A DNA stretch of 64,000 bases from Acinetobacter sp. Ac_5812 (GTDB lineage: Bacteria; Pseudomonadota; Gammaproteobacteria; Pseudomonadales; Moraxellaceae): positions 186,001 to 250,000 of the forward strand of contig NZ_LXUK01000027.1 in NCBI RefSeq assembly GCF_013072695.1. Direction: 5' to 3'. Position 1 is the stretch's first letter. Each line of letters begins with the position of its first letter. Positions 56,211 through 64,000 of this stretch are shown here, one piece after another. The translations under genes were made by a program, and so were the position numbers. The notes under the pieces were generated by a model. The model saw only the letters and a list, made by a program, of their open reading frames with translations, was not told the origin of the DNA and did no database searches.

Positions 56211-57422
56211 TTATCCAGCGACCGTTTTTGCTGGGAGTGGCTTAGACACATCATCTTGAATGACTTGTACTTCTTGCCCTTCGGAAAGCCGATCAATCCC
56301 CTCTAACACCACCCGTTCATTGCCTTGTAAACCCTCAACAATCTCGGTCTGGCCTTGTGAAACCGCCCCTAGTTTTAACATCCGTACTTCGGCTTTACCT
56401 TCTTTATTCACAATATAAACATAGGTGCCCTTTGCCCCATGTTGAATGGCATCACTCGGTAAATGCACCGCGTTTTGCAAAGTCTTGGCATTTAAACGAA
56501 CATTAACAAATTGATTCGGAAATAAAGCATCATCGAGATTGGCAAACACAGCTTTAACTTTGAGTGTGCCGGTATTCAGATCAATCTGGTTATCCAGTGC
56601 TTGAACTGAGCCTGTGGCCAATTGTTTTTGTTCTGCACGATCCCAAGCACTGACTTGAATGCTTTGCTTATTTTTTGTGGCTTGGCGCACTGTGTCTAAA
56701 TAATTTTCTGCAATCGCAAACTGAATATATACAGGATGGATTTGGGTAATGCTCAGTAAACCTGTTGCTTCATTGGCTTGGATTAAATTACCTGCATCCT
56801 TGAGACGAAAACCAACACGCCCCTCTATCGGTGCATATATTTTGGTATAAGACAGTTGTAACTTTGCCGCATCGACCTGTGCTTGATTGGCTTGCATCTG
56901 TCCCTTGAGCTGATTGACCAAGGCTTGTTGTTGATCGACCTGCTGCTTGGCAATCGAGTCTTGTTTATATAGCAGCTGATAACGATTCAATTCGGTTTGT
57001 GCATTTTGCAACTGCGCTAAATTTTGTTGCTGTGTGCCTTGTGCCTGCGCCAATGCCACCTGAAATGGGGTTGGGTCAATTTGTGCCAATAACTGTCCTT
57101 TCTGAATGTATTGCCCTTCTTGGAAATACAATTTTTGCAACACCCCTGATACCTGACTCTGCACATTCACGGTATTGGCTGGAACCACTGTACCAATGGC
57201 TTTAATTTGTAATTGTAAGTCGCCCCGTTGTACCCCGACCACACGCACAGGTACAGGTTTACTCCATTGGCTAAACGACTCTTGTTTATTTGCTTGCGAC
57301 TTCTTCCAATAATTCCATCCCCATGCAATCAGCAAGAGAAGCACCAATAATGTAATCAACCATTTGATTTTATTAGATCGAGAATGCTGTTGTGGTTTTA
57401 AATCAATCTGTTGTTCACTCAT
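56211..57422 (-). CDS. mdtA: RND periplasmic adaptor, MdtA-like
   Basis: This adaptor links the RND pump to the outer-membrane channel. The 403-residue product has an N-terminal membrane anchor (about residues 19-39, WLITLLVLLLLIAWGWNYW), a lipoyl/barrel-sandwich part (GTVVPANTVNVQSQVSGVL near 75-93), a helical hairpin rich in Gln and the beta-barrel/MP domain (PIEGRVGFRLKDAGNLI). Because it is membrane-anchored rather than lipid-anchored it resembles MdtA of the three-gene pump. First gene of the operon. Confidence 0.93.
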   Translation of the reverse strand: MSEQQIDLKPQQHSRSNKIKWLITLLVLLLLIAWGWNYWKKSQANKQESFSQWSKPVPVRVVGVQRGDLQLQIKAIGTVVPANTVNVQSQVSGVLQKLYFQEGQYIQKGQLLAQIDPTPFQVALAQAQGTQQQNLAQLQNAQTELNRYQLLYKQDSIAKQQVDQQQALVNQLKGQMQANQAQVDAAKLQLSYTKIYAPIEGRVGFRLKDAGNLIQANEATGLLSITQIHPVYIQFAIAENYLDTVRQATKNKQSIQVSAWDRAEQKQLATGSVQALDNQIDLNTGTLKVKAVFANLDDALFPNQFVNVRLNAKTLQNAVHLPSDAIQHGAKGTYVYIVNKEGKAEVRMLKLGAVSQGQTEIVEGLQGNERVVLEGIDRLSEGQEVQVIQDDVSKPLPAKTVAG

Positions 57423-57562
57423 GACATACTCTACTTAATCAAACGAAAGGCATTAAAAAGATGGGAGAGGTGGAGAACAATAAAAGTTCCCTTACATTGG
57501 TTTAGTCGAACGAAAATCAAAATCAGCTCAATTTTTTCTGTAAAAGTATGTATACAATTTTA

Positions 57563-57591
57563 TTGATATTAATAACAATTATCATTACTAT
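57563..57591 (+). promoter_or_regulatory. Promoter with Fur box upstream of the ECF sigma gene
   Basis: TTGATA at 57563-57568, a 17-base spacer and TACTAT at 57586-57591 form a good sigma-70-type promoter. A Fur-box-like sequence, 13 of 19 matches to the consensus, covers 57571-57589, that is, the spacer and the -10. Iron-loaded Fur would block it, so the downstream genes should be iron-repressed. The predicted transcript begins near 57598, downstream of a TTG at 57592, which supports the ATG at 57655 as start. Confidence 0.75.
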
Positions 57592-57654
57592 TTGAAAATA
57601 TTTTTTCATCCTCTTGTGATTGGCTTCTCCCCGCCAATATCTGGACTCCCCGTC

Positions 57655-58170
57655 ATGAACCTAAATGTAGAAAAACAGTTATGGTTTAGCCAAGTTTATC
57701 AAGCCCAGCAAAGCACGCTGTTGTCATGGTTTAAGCATAAACTGCAACATCATCACCAATCTGAAGATTTGAGTCAGGAGGTGTTCTACCGTGCCTTAAA
57801 AAGTGATTATTGCTTTGAAAAGATTAAAGAACCCCAAGCTTGGCTGATGGGCATCGCCAAACATGTGATCATTGACCATTGGCGTCGCCAACATATTGAA
57901 CATTTATATTTAGATGCACTTGCACAACTGCCAGAAGAATACTATCCCTCAGCTGAATACGAAGTCTGTATTCGTGAAACGCTTTATCAAGTGCATTTGA
58001 TGCTGGAAAAGCTACCTCGGCGTACCGCTCAAGTGTTTCTGTTATCGCAACTGGATGGACTGACTTATCGTACCATTAGTCAAAAACTGGATATTTCTGA
58101 AGCAACAGTCAAAAGAGAGATGAAACAGGCTTTCTTGGCCTGCATAAGTCTTTATAATCAGACTGATTAA
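57655..58170 (+). CDS. FecI-type ECF sigma factor
   Basis: This 171-residue extracytoplasmic-function sigma factor has region 2 (HHQSEDLSQEVFYRALKSD, then PQAWLMGIAKHVIIDHWRRQ) and region 4 (LEKLPRRTAQVFLLSQLDGL, SQKLDISEATVKREM). It lacks other domains. The genes after it are FecR-like and TonB-receptor-like, so it is an iron-starvation sigma factor that reads the surface signal through the anti-sigma protein and activates the receptor gene. Start choice is explained in the promoter entry. Confidence 0.92.
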   Translation: MNLNVEKQLWFSQVYQAQQSTLLSWFKHKLQHHHQSEDLSQEVFYRALKSDYCFEKIKEPQAWLMGIAKHVIIDHWRRQHIEHLYLDALAQLPEEYYPSAEYEVCIRETLYQVHLMLEKLPRRTAQVFLLSQLDGLTYRTISQKLDISEATVKREMKQAFLACISLYNQTD

Positions 58171-58192
58171 TTGCTGAGTTTTCTTTGTTGCT

Positions 58193-59149
58193 ATGTCTCA
58201 AACCCCGAAAATCCCTGATCATGTATTGGATCAAGCTGCCGATTGGCTGGTGCTCTTACATTCAGGTGAAATGACTGAGTTACAGCAACAACAATTTGAA
58301 CAATGGCAGGCAGAAAAACAAGAACATGCCTTCGCCATTCAGCACATCAATAAATTTACACACGGCTTATCAGGTTTATCCAACCATTTTCCCTCAGAAT
58401 CCTTAGTCCAGTCCAAGCAAAAATTTAATCTGAGCAGGAAACGAAATATGCTGCTCAGCCTGTCAGGATTGATGGTTATCGGTTGCGGCATATATCTATT
58501 GCCTTGGGCAAAATGGCAGTCTGATGATCATACCAAGGTCGGTGAAATTAAAACCATTGTATTGCAAGATGGTTCAACCTTGATCTTGGCCAGTGATAGT
58601 TATATCAAGGTGGATTTCTCCAAGCAGATACGAAAAATTCAACTGATCGAAGGCGAAATTTATATCCAAACCGCCAAAGATCCACAATACCGCCCCTTTA
58701 TGGTCAACACCAAAGATGGTGCGATTGAAGCTTTAGGCACTCAATTTACGGTGCGCCAAGAACAAGATGATCAAACTCGGGTCAAAGTCTATCAACATGC
58801 AGTCGCTTTACAGCCGCAGGATTCTGGGCAACGGCAGATTTTACAGCAAGGTCAACGTGCATATTTCGACAGCCAACAGATCTCTAAACCGTTGCCATTG
58901 AATAATGAGCAACCTTACTGGACTCAACAATTACTGGTGGTAGAACAATGGCCACTAGAAAAGGTCATTGGTGAACTGTATCGTTATAAAAAAGGCACTT
59001 ATTTCATCGAGCCAGCATTAAAAGACCTTCGCGTTTCAGGCGTGTTTTCATTAAAGAATCCTCAACAAAGCTTAGAGACACTGGCCTATACGCATCAACT
59101 TGAGCTGAGCTACTACACTCCATATATATTAAAAATAAAAAAAAGATAA
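58193..59149 (+). CDS. FecR-type anti-sigma/signal-transducing protein
   Basis: The 318-residue inner-membrane protein passes the signal from the receptor to the sigma factor. N-terminal cytoplasmic part: AADWLVLLHSGEMTELQQQQ with WQAEKQEHAFAIQHI (about residues 13-50), the DUF4880-like segment that binds sigma. One membrane helix at about 85-105 (LLSLSGLMVIGCGIYLL). The periplasmic FecR domain has VLQDGSTLILASDSYIKVDF, then IEALGTQFTVRQEQDDQTRV, and ends in a small STN-like fold (LKDLRVSGVFSLKNPQQSLE). It lies 22 bases after the sigma gene. Confidence 0.92.
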   Translation: MSQTPKIPDHVLDQAADWLVLLHSGEMTELQQQQFEQWQAEKQEHAFAIQHINKFTHGLSGLSNHFPSESLVQSKQKFNLSRKRNMLLSLSGLMVIGCGIYLLPWAKWQSDDHTKVGEIKTIVLQDGSTLILASDSYIKVDFSKQIRKIQLIEGEIYIQTAKDPQYRPFMVNTKDGAIEALGTQFTVRQEQDDQTRVKVYQHAVALQPQDSGQRQILQQGQRAYFDSQQISKPLPLNNEQPYWTQQLLVVEQWPLEKVIGELYRYKKGTYFIEPALKDLRVSGVFSLKNPQQSLETLAYTHQLELSYYTPYILKIKKR

Positions 59150-59215
59150 AAAAATGATCCTTTTTTTAATCTGATCCGACTTATAGAGAAATACCCTCCC
59201 AGTTGAGAAGACCAC

Positions 59216-61723
59216 ATGAAGGATTATCAGGCGAAAATGACCTTAGCGCTGGCTGTACGCGCCATTTTATGGGGCATGCCACTCAGCATTGTCAGCATCG
59301 CAACAACGTCTGCTTATGCTGCTAATGTTTATCAGATTTCAATTAGCTCAACCACACTCGACCAAGCATTGAAGCAACTCGCCATTCAAACTGGAACGAC
59401 CATCAGTTATGACTCGACTGCGCTTGCAAAAATAAAAAGCGTTTCACTGAAAGGGAATTATTCAGTAGAAACTGCTTTAGAGACTTTGCTCAAACCACAT
59501 GCATTTGAAGCAGTCAAAGTTGCCAATGCTGGATATAGCATTCAAGCCAAAGCAACTGTGGCTGCTATTGAACCTAAAGTGGTTCAATTAGAAGCAATTC
59601 ACACCAAGGCAAATACAACTGAATTAAATCAAAATAGCGAAACTGGCGTCGCACAATTAGCAACGATTCATTTGAGTGCCGATAAAGGCAAAAATCTCAC
59701 CACAGAAGGTTCTGGTTCCTATACAGCCAAAGCAACAACAGCATCGACAGGGTTGGCTCTTTCACTCAAAGAAACGCCACAATTGGTGAGTGTCATTACC
59801 CGCCAACAAATGGAAGATCAAAACCTGACGCAACTGACCGATGTTGTTTCATAGGCCGCAGGATTAAGCATTAACCAAAGCGGTAACATTGGCAGTGATA
59901 ATTCGCCTATTTATGCACGTGGTCAAACGGTTGATAACTATTTGCTCGATGGCGTAAAACTGATGAGTTCATATAGTAGTATTTTCCAAAGTCAGGACAC
60001 CGCTTTATTTGACCGTGTTGAAGTCGTACGTGGTGCAAATGGTTTAATGACTGGTGCAGGCTCTGCCAGTGCCAGTATTAATATGGTACGAAAGAAACCT
60101 CTACAAGATTTTAAAGCTTCTGTCAGCACTAGTGCAGGTTCATGGGACACATATCGTACCGATGTCGATGTTTCAGCCCCATTAAACCAAGCTGGAACAA
60201 TCCGCGGACGTACCGTTTTAGCCTATCAAACAGGTGACTCTTATATCGACCGCTATAGTGAAAAACGTAAAATTGCCTACGGTGTCGTTGAGGCAGACCT
60301 TACAGAAAGAACCAAAGCCAGTTTAGGAATTAGCTATCAACAGATGGATATTTCAGGTATTGCCCGCGGCGGTTTACCTTCATTTTATACCGATGGTACT
60401 TTAATTAATTGGTCACGTTCGGACTCAAACGCTGCAAGTTGGAGTAAGTCTGATCGAACAACAACAGCTTATTTTGCAGATGTGGAACATCAGTTTAACG
60501 AACGCTGGAAACTCAAAGGTATCATATCTCGTACGATCACAGCCTCTGATGAAATTGTCGGTTATGGTTACTCACGTTCAGGAATTAATAAAGAAACTGG
60601 GGCTGGTACTTTACTTTATGGATCTCATTGGGACTACGAACCAACTCAGGACTTATTTAACTTAACCTTAAATGGTTCATTTGACTTATTTAACCAAAGT
60701 CATGATCTGGTTTTAGGTACCACCTACACCAAAAGTAAAAATAAACGCCCAACCTATTCGGGTTGGAGTGTGAACACTTTAGATAATATTTTCGAATGGG
60801 ATGGAAATACACCTACGCGTCCTGAAATGCCAATTGGTGGCTGGTACAGCAATGATGAAAAGAGCCAATCTGTATTTGGTGCGATACGTCTAAAACTTGC
60901 AGATCCACTGGCAGTGATTTTAGGAACACGTTTAGAAAATTGGCAACGCATAGATAAGGACTACACCAACTCTAATCAAGAACTCGTTCCTTCAAAACGT
61001 GAAGAAAAAAATAAATTCATTCCTTATGTTGGCATTACCTATGAATTAACAGAGCAATGGACAGGTTATGCAAGCTATACCAATATTTTCTTACCACAAG
61101 ATAAGCAAACCACCACAGGTAGCTATATCGATCCACTGATCGGAAATAGCACAGAACTGGGGATTAAAGGTGAGTTCTTTGATAACCAACTAAACTTTGG
61201 TGCTGAAATATACCAAACTCAAGAAGATAATAAAGACATTGCGATAGAAGGAGCAACGACACCAAATGGCTCTCAAGCATACCGTACCGAATCTGGTACA
61301 AAAAGCCGCGGCTTTGAGTTAGAAACCACAGGTAAACTCACGGATACTTGGCAGCTCTCTGCCAGTTTTGCTCGAAATCTATCTCAGGACAAAAATGGCA
61401 AAAACTTAAATACGAGCATTCCAAACAACACGGCTAAACTATTTACCACTTATACTCTGCCTTATCTCGATGAAGCACTAACAATTGGTGGTGGCGTTCG
61501 TTGGCAAAGTGAAATTTATCAAGATGGTGGACCAAATGGCGTTCGCTTCACTCAAGACAGCTATGCTTTAGTCGACTTAATGGCACGTTATAAAATCAAC
61601 GAAAATCTGTTGGTAAATTTCAACCTAAATAACCTGTTTAATGAAAAATATCATTTGGCGACCACCAATAGTTATTATGGTGCGCCAACCAATTTCCGCG
61701 TGGGTTTGAAATATGACTGGTAA
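59216..61723 (+). pseudogene. FecA-type TonB-dependent transducer receptor gene interrupted by an in-frame TAG
   Basis: The reading frame runs for 836 codons including the stop, but codon 213 (59852-59854) is TAG. Upstream part: signal region, an STN signalling domain (VYQISISSTTLDQALKQLA, about residues 38-110) that would touch FecR, and the plug start (ETPQLVSVITRQQMEDQN). After the TAG the same frame continues with AAGLSINQSGN, RVEVVRGANGLMTGAGSAS and a barrel ending NFRVGLKYDW. Family pattern suggests a Gln codon (CAG to TAG, one base). Only residues 1-212, signalling domain plus plug fragment, would normally be made. Whether this is a true mutation, a read error or an amber-suppressed gene cannot be told from sequence. 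Everything else in the frame is intact. Confidence 0.9.
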
Positions 61724-61756
61724 GCCAAGCTAGCCCTAGCTTTCCATCCAGTCATA

Positions 61757-61786
61757 AAAAAGAGGAAACTTTCGTTTCCTCTTTTT
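61757..61786. terminator. Bidirectional intrinsic terminator
   Basis: A perfect 13-bp stem (61757-61769 with 61774-61786, loop TTTC) with A/T runs at its ends lies between the receptor gene and the convergent DUF3325 gene, and can act on both strands. Confidence 0.88.
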
Positions 61787-61810
61787 ATTTCACTTCGATA
61801 CAACGAAAGC

Positions 61811-62146
61811 TTAAATCAAAGTCACAATCAGCAGCAGCCCAAATACAACAGTGACAATCACATTGGCTTGCAACAGTTTTTTAGGGTGATAAGTCAATAA
61901 TAACCCCACTGCCAAAGCAGCAAAGGTGATACAACCCAACCACTCAGATAAACCGACCGAAGCGCCTTTCAAATAAATCATGACCAGCGCAGAGATGAGT
62001 AAAACCACCCAGCCTATAATTTCAAAACTTCGGCTGTTTTGTGCTGAAATCTGAGAACTAAAAATATCACGCTGATGCTTACTCATTCCACAAGCCAAAC
62101 TCGACAAGGCCACTACTGCAACACACCACAACATCCATGCTGCCAT
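61811..62146 (-). CDS. DUF3325-like small membrane protein
   Basis: The 111-residue protein has four membrane helices (starts MAAWMLWCVAVVALSSLACG; a second helix near residue 45, two near the C terminus) and a basic cytoplasmic loop (SKHQRDIF and YHPKKLLQ). It matches the DUF3325 pattern. It abuts the PepSY gene (one-base overlap at 62146) and forms a three-gene unit with it and the DUF3649 gene; such units commonly sit near siderophore receptors. Function inferred only from context: assistance to a siderophore-reducing membrane complex. Confidence 0.8.
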   Translation of the reverse strand: MAAWMLWCVAVVALSSLACGMSKHQRDIFSSQISAQNSRSFEIIGWVVLLISALVMIYLKGASVGLSEWLGCITFAALAVGLLLTYHPKKLLQANVIVTVVFGLLLIVTLI

Positions 62147-63843
62147 TATGCTTGCTCCTGCACAGATTGAACCTTAGGCTGTTTTTTCTGCTTCAGTGGC
62201 AGGCCTTGGTAACGCTTTAACTTGTAATACGAATAGATAAAAATTAGACCTAAAATAATACAAACCAAATCAAAACTGGCGATCATCCATTGTCCATGAT
62301 AAATACTCATCCACAGCGCCTGCCCGCCTGTAAGGAAATTCAGAATCGGCATAAACAAGAACAGTACCGCTGCTAAAGCCAGTTGTTCCAACCATGCGGG
62401 ACGATGCGCCCGAATAGTCGCATGAATTAAACACAGCAGCCATACGATAAAGAACACATTAATCTCTAGCGGAGAACGTTCTGCCAACTGAGCTGGGATA
62501 AAACGATTGGCAATGAAATAAGCCGCACAGGCAATCGGTAAACCTGTAATTGCAGTAATATTCAAGACTTCAACCAGACGATGACCAAACGGCTTATATC
62601 CCAGTTTCTGCACGTCTGGAATACGTTTCACCACCCACAAGATCAGACCAGAAGCCACCATCATGGTACCCAAGATACCCGATAAAAATAATAACCACCG
62701 TAAGACAGAATCCACACCTTGCGCCATATGTAACCATGTCACTAAGGTATAAATGGCTTTTGAAGTTGAATTCACAGGCTTGGCTTCATCAATCAGTTGT
62801 CCTGTCACCGCATTAAACTTCATTGAAGGAATACTTTCTCGATCAAGCAATGTGGTGGTACGGGTTGCATTAAATTCAACATCAGCTTCAACGGTATTCG
62901 GTTTATTTACTCGAATTGAAGCAATCGGGTTATCCTCCCAACTTTGTTGAACGTATTGACTCAATGTCAGCAAATTCACCATCGGTGCTGCTGCAAGCAC
63001 GGGCGCTGCTGGTTCGGCTTCACCACGACGGCCACCACCTCGATTGTCACGCCCTTCTTCGGCAGCTTCTTTTTGTTTTTGCTCTGCCAATAAACGTGCT
63101 TGCTCAGGAGTTTTAGCAACAGGTTCATTCAGCATTTGATAGAAATTTTGCCCACTTCCATAATGGCTGTTCATCGCCCAAGGCATAAACATGAACATCA
63201 ACAGCAACAAGCCGCTAAAGGTGATCATGATATGAAAAGGTAAGGCAAATACCGCTGTTGCATTATGTGCATCGAGCCACGAACGCTGACCTTTGGCTGG
63301 ACGGAAGGTAAAGAAATCTTTGAAAATCTTTTTATGGGTGATAATACCGCTGATGATCGCAACAAACATGAATAAGGTTGCAATACCAACAATCCAACGC
63401 CCCCAAATACGTGGCATGCCATAGAGTTCAAAATGGAAGCGATACAAGAAACCACCACCGCGCGTTTCTCGCGCTTTAATTTCCTGTCCAGTTTGTGCAT
63501 CTAAATAGATTTCACCACCCCGACGGCGACCTTCACCCGGCTTACGAACATTCAGCATAATGGCAGGCTGTCGTTCATTGGCAAAACGGATATTCCAGCT
63601 TTCGGCAGGCTGCCCGTTTTGCTGCAAATACTGTAATGCATAACCCAATTGTTGCTGCTGTGAAGTATTATTCACAGACTGATGCAATTCAGGTTTCATC
63701 CACACCGTAATTTCATTTTGGAAAAAACTGAGCGTACCCGTCAGAAAAACTGCATAAAGCAACCATCCCAAGAGCAGACTTGTCCATGTATGTAACCATG
63801 ACATCGACTGGCGAGGGCCTTCATTTTTACCATCAACACGCAT
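62146..63843 (-). CDS. PepSY-domain membrane protein, probable ferrisiderophore reductase component
   Basis: This 565-residue inner-membrane protein has the PepSY-associated membrane-helix layout: an N-terminal helix (SMSWLHTWTSLLLGWLLYAV), a periplasmic PepSY region (PAESWNIRFANERQPAIML, then GGEIYLDAQTGQEIKARET), a helix pair with histidines (ISGIITHKKIFKDFF and DAHNATAVFALPFHIMITFS), a long charged Arg/Glu-rich insert near residues 255-285 (GRDNRGGGRRGEAEPA) and further helices. The membrane histidines could hold haem. The family includes FpvG, needed to reduce ferripyoverdine; the role here is inferred. Confidence 0.85.
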   Translation of the reverse strand: MRVDGKNEGPRQSMSWLHTWTSLLLGWLLYAVFLTGTLSFFQNEITVWMKPELHQSVNNTSQQQQLGYALQYLQQNGQPAESWNIRFANERQPAIMLNVRKPGEGRRRGGEIYLDAQTGQEIKARETRGGGFLYRFHFELYGMPRIWGRWIVGIATLFMFVAIISGIITHKKIFKDFFTFRPAKGQRSWLDAHNATAVFALPFHIMITFSGLLLLMFMFMPWAMNSHYGSGQNFYQMLNEPVAKTPEQARLLAEQKQKEAAEEGRDNRGGGRRGEAEPAAPVLAAAPMVNLLTLSQYVQQSWEDNPIASIRVNKPNTVEADVEFNATRTTTLLDRESIPSMKFNAVTGQLIDEAKPVNSTSKAIYTLVTWLHMAQGVDSVLRWLLFLSGILGTMMVASGLILWVVKRIPDVQKLGYKPFGHRLVEVLNITAITGLPIACAAYFIANRFIPAQLAERSPLEINVFFIVWLLCLIHATIRAHRPAWLEQLALAAVLFLFMPILNFLTGGQALWMSIYHGQWMIASFDLVCIILGLIFIYSYYKLKRYQGLPLKQKKQPKVQSVQEQA

Positions 63844-63847
63844 GACT

Positions 63848-64000
63848 TTACCCTTTTAAAAACCAATAAATCAACGTCATCAATACACTGGGAACAATAA
63901 CGCCCAACCAGACTTTCAAGGTCGAGTTGACCAGGAATACCCAAATAAACACGGCACAATGAATCACAAATGCCAGCATGGTCGCCCCAAACACGGCATT
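63848..64000 (-). CDS. DUF3649-like membrane protein (5' part off the window)
   Basis: The minus-strand frame is open from the window edge (reading NAVFGATMLAFVIHCAVFIW) to TAA at 63848-63850, giving the last 50 residues. They contain two membrane helices and the segment TLKVWLGVIVPSVLM, as in DUF3649 proteins. The gene ends 4 bases before the PepSY gene's ATG, so they are cotranscribed. DUF3649-PepSY-DUF3325 is a recurring set next to TonB receptors. Confidence 0.75.
   Translation of the reverse strand, partial: NAVFGATMLAFVIHCAVFIWVFLVNSTLKVWLGVIVPSVLMTLIYWFLKG

Noticed and set aside
56207..56296. 30-residue N-terminal extension of the MdtB-like pump
   Set aside because: It overlaps the adaptor gene, and the family start MNISRFF sits at ATG 56206.
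57592..57654. TTG start extending the ECF sigma factor by 21 residues
   Set aside because: It lies upstream of the predicted transcription start and the extra residues are not sigma-like.
59852..59854. TAG read as pyrrolysine or selenocysteine
   Set aside because: Acinetobacter has no known pyrrolysine system, selenocysteine uses TGA, and no active-site role is expected at this plug-domain position.
1..64000. CRISPR arrays, tRNA or rRNA genes, insertion sequences, prophage
   Set aside because: No regularly spaced repeats, no cloverleaf or rRNA-like sequence, and no transposase, integrase or phage structural genes were seen.

Overview
The window looks like chromosomal DNA of an Acinetobacter species. 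The evidence is gene content and order, an AT-rich base composition, and protein-level resemblance: an Acinetobacter-type T6SS locus ending in tagX, an ast operon, and typical short intergenic gaps. This assignment is recognition from sequence, not a database search. I found no rRNA, tRNA, CRISPR array, insertion sequence or prophage.

Layout. 1-15709: type VI secretion locus in two divergent blocks. The leftward block is a periplasmic accessory gene, tssB, tssC, hcp, tssE, tssF, tssG and a partial membrane-protein gene. The rightward block is clpV, tssA, tssK, tssL, an unknown membrane gene and tagX. No vgrG, PAAR or effector gene lies inside the window, and tssM would lie off the left edge if present. 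15829-17314: a PAP2 phosphatase and a four-repeat membrane protein. 17404-21402: a lone Pls/PosA-type peptide synthetase gene. 21571-25420: a pqi (MCE) lipid-transport operon with PqiA split over two genes. 25709-35493: arginine catabolism (glutamate dehydrogenase, astCADBE, basic amino acid permease) with a divergent Lrp/AsnC regulator, then a convergent malic enzyme gene.

37237-48222: mixed accessory region. It holds a stray TrbK-like lipoprotein, an SDR/amidohydrolase pair, a siderophore receptor followed by a ThuA-like secreted protein, an AraC regulator divergent from an alpha/beta hydrolase, a 36-residue membrane ORF and fadE. 48600-57422: an MdtABC-type RND efflux operon with its own outer-membrane lipoprotein. 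57592-61723: a Fur-box-controlled FecI/FecR/TonB-receptor set whose receptor gene is cut by an in-frame TAG. 61811-64000: DUF3325, PepSY and DUF3649 genes of the type linked to reductive iron release from siderophores.

How the parts fit. Arginine is converted through the AST pathway to glutamate and succinate; glutamate dehydrogenase and malic enzyme then feed the carbon into central metabolism. The far-right genes form one iron-uptake island: sigma factor, anti-sigma factor, receptor and a putative periplasmic/inner-membrane reductase. The strongest leads are the amber codon in the receptor, an intrinsic terminator inside the T6SS operon just after hcp, paired direct repeats in the T6SS promoter region, the unknown gene between tssL and tagX, and two overlooked small-protein genes.
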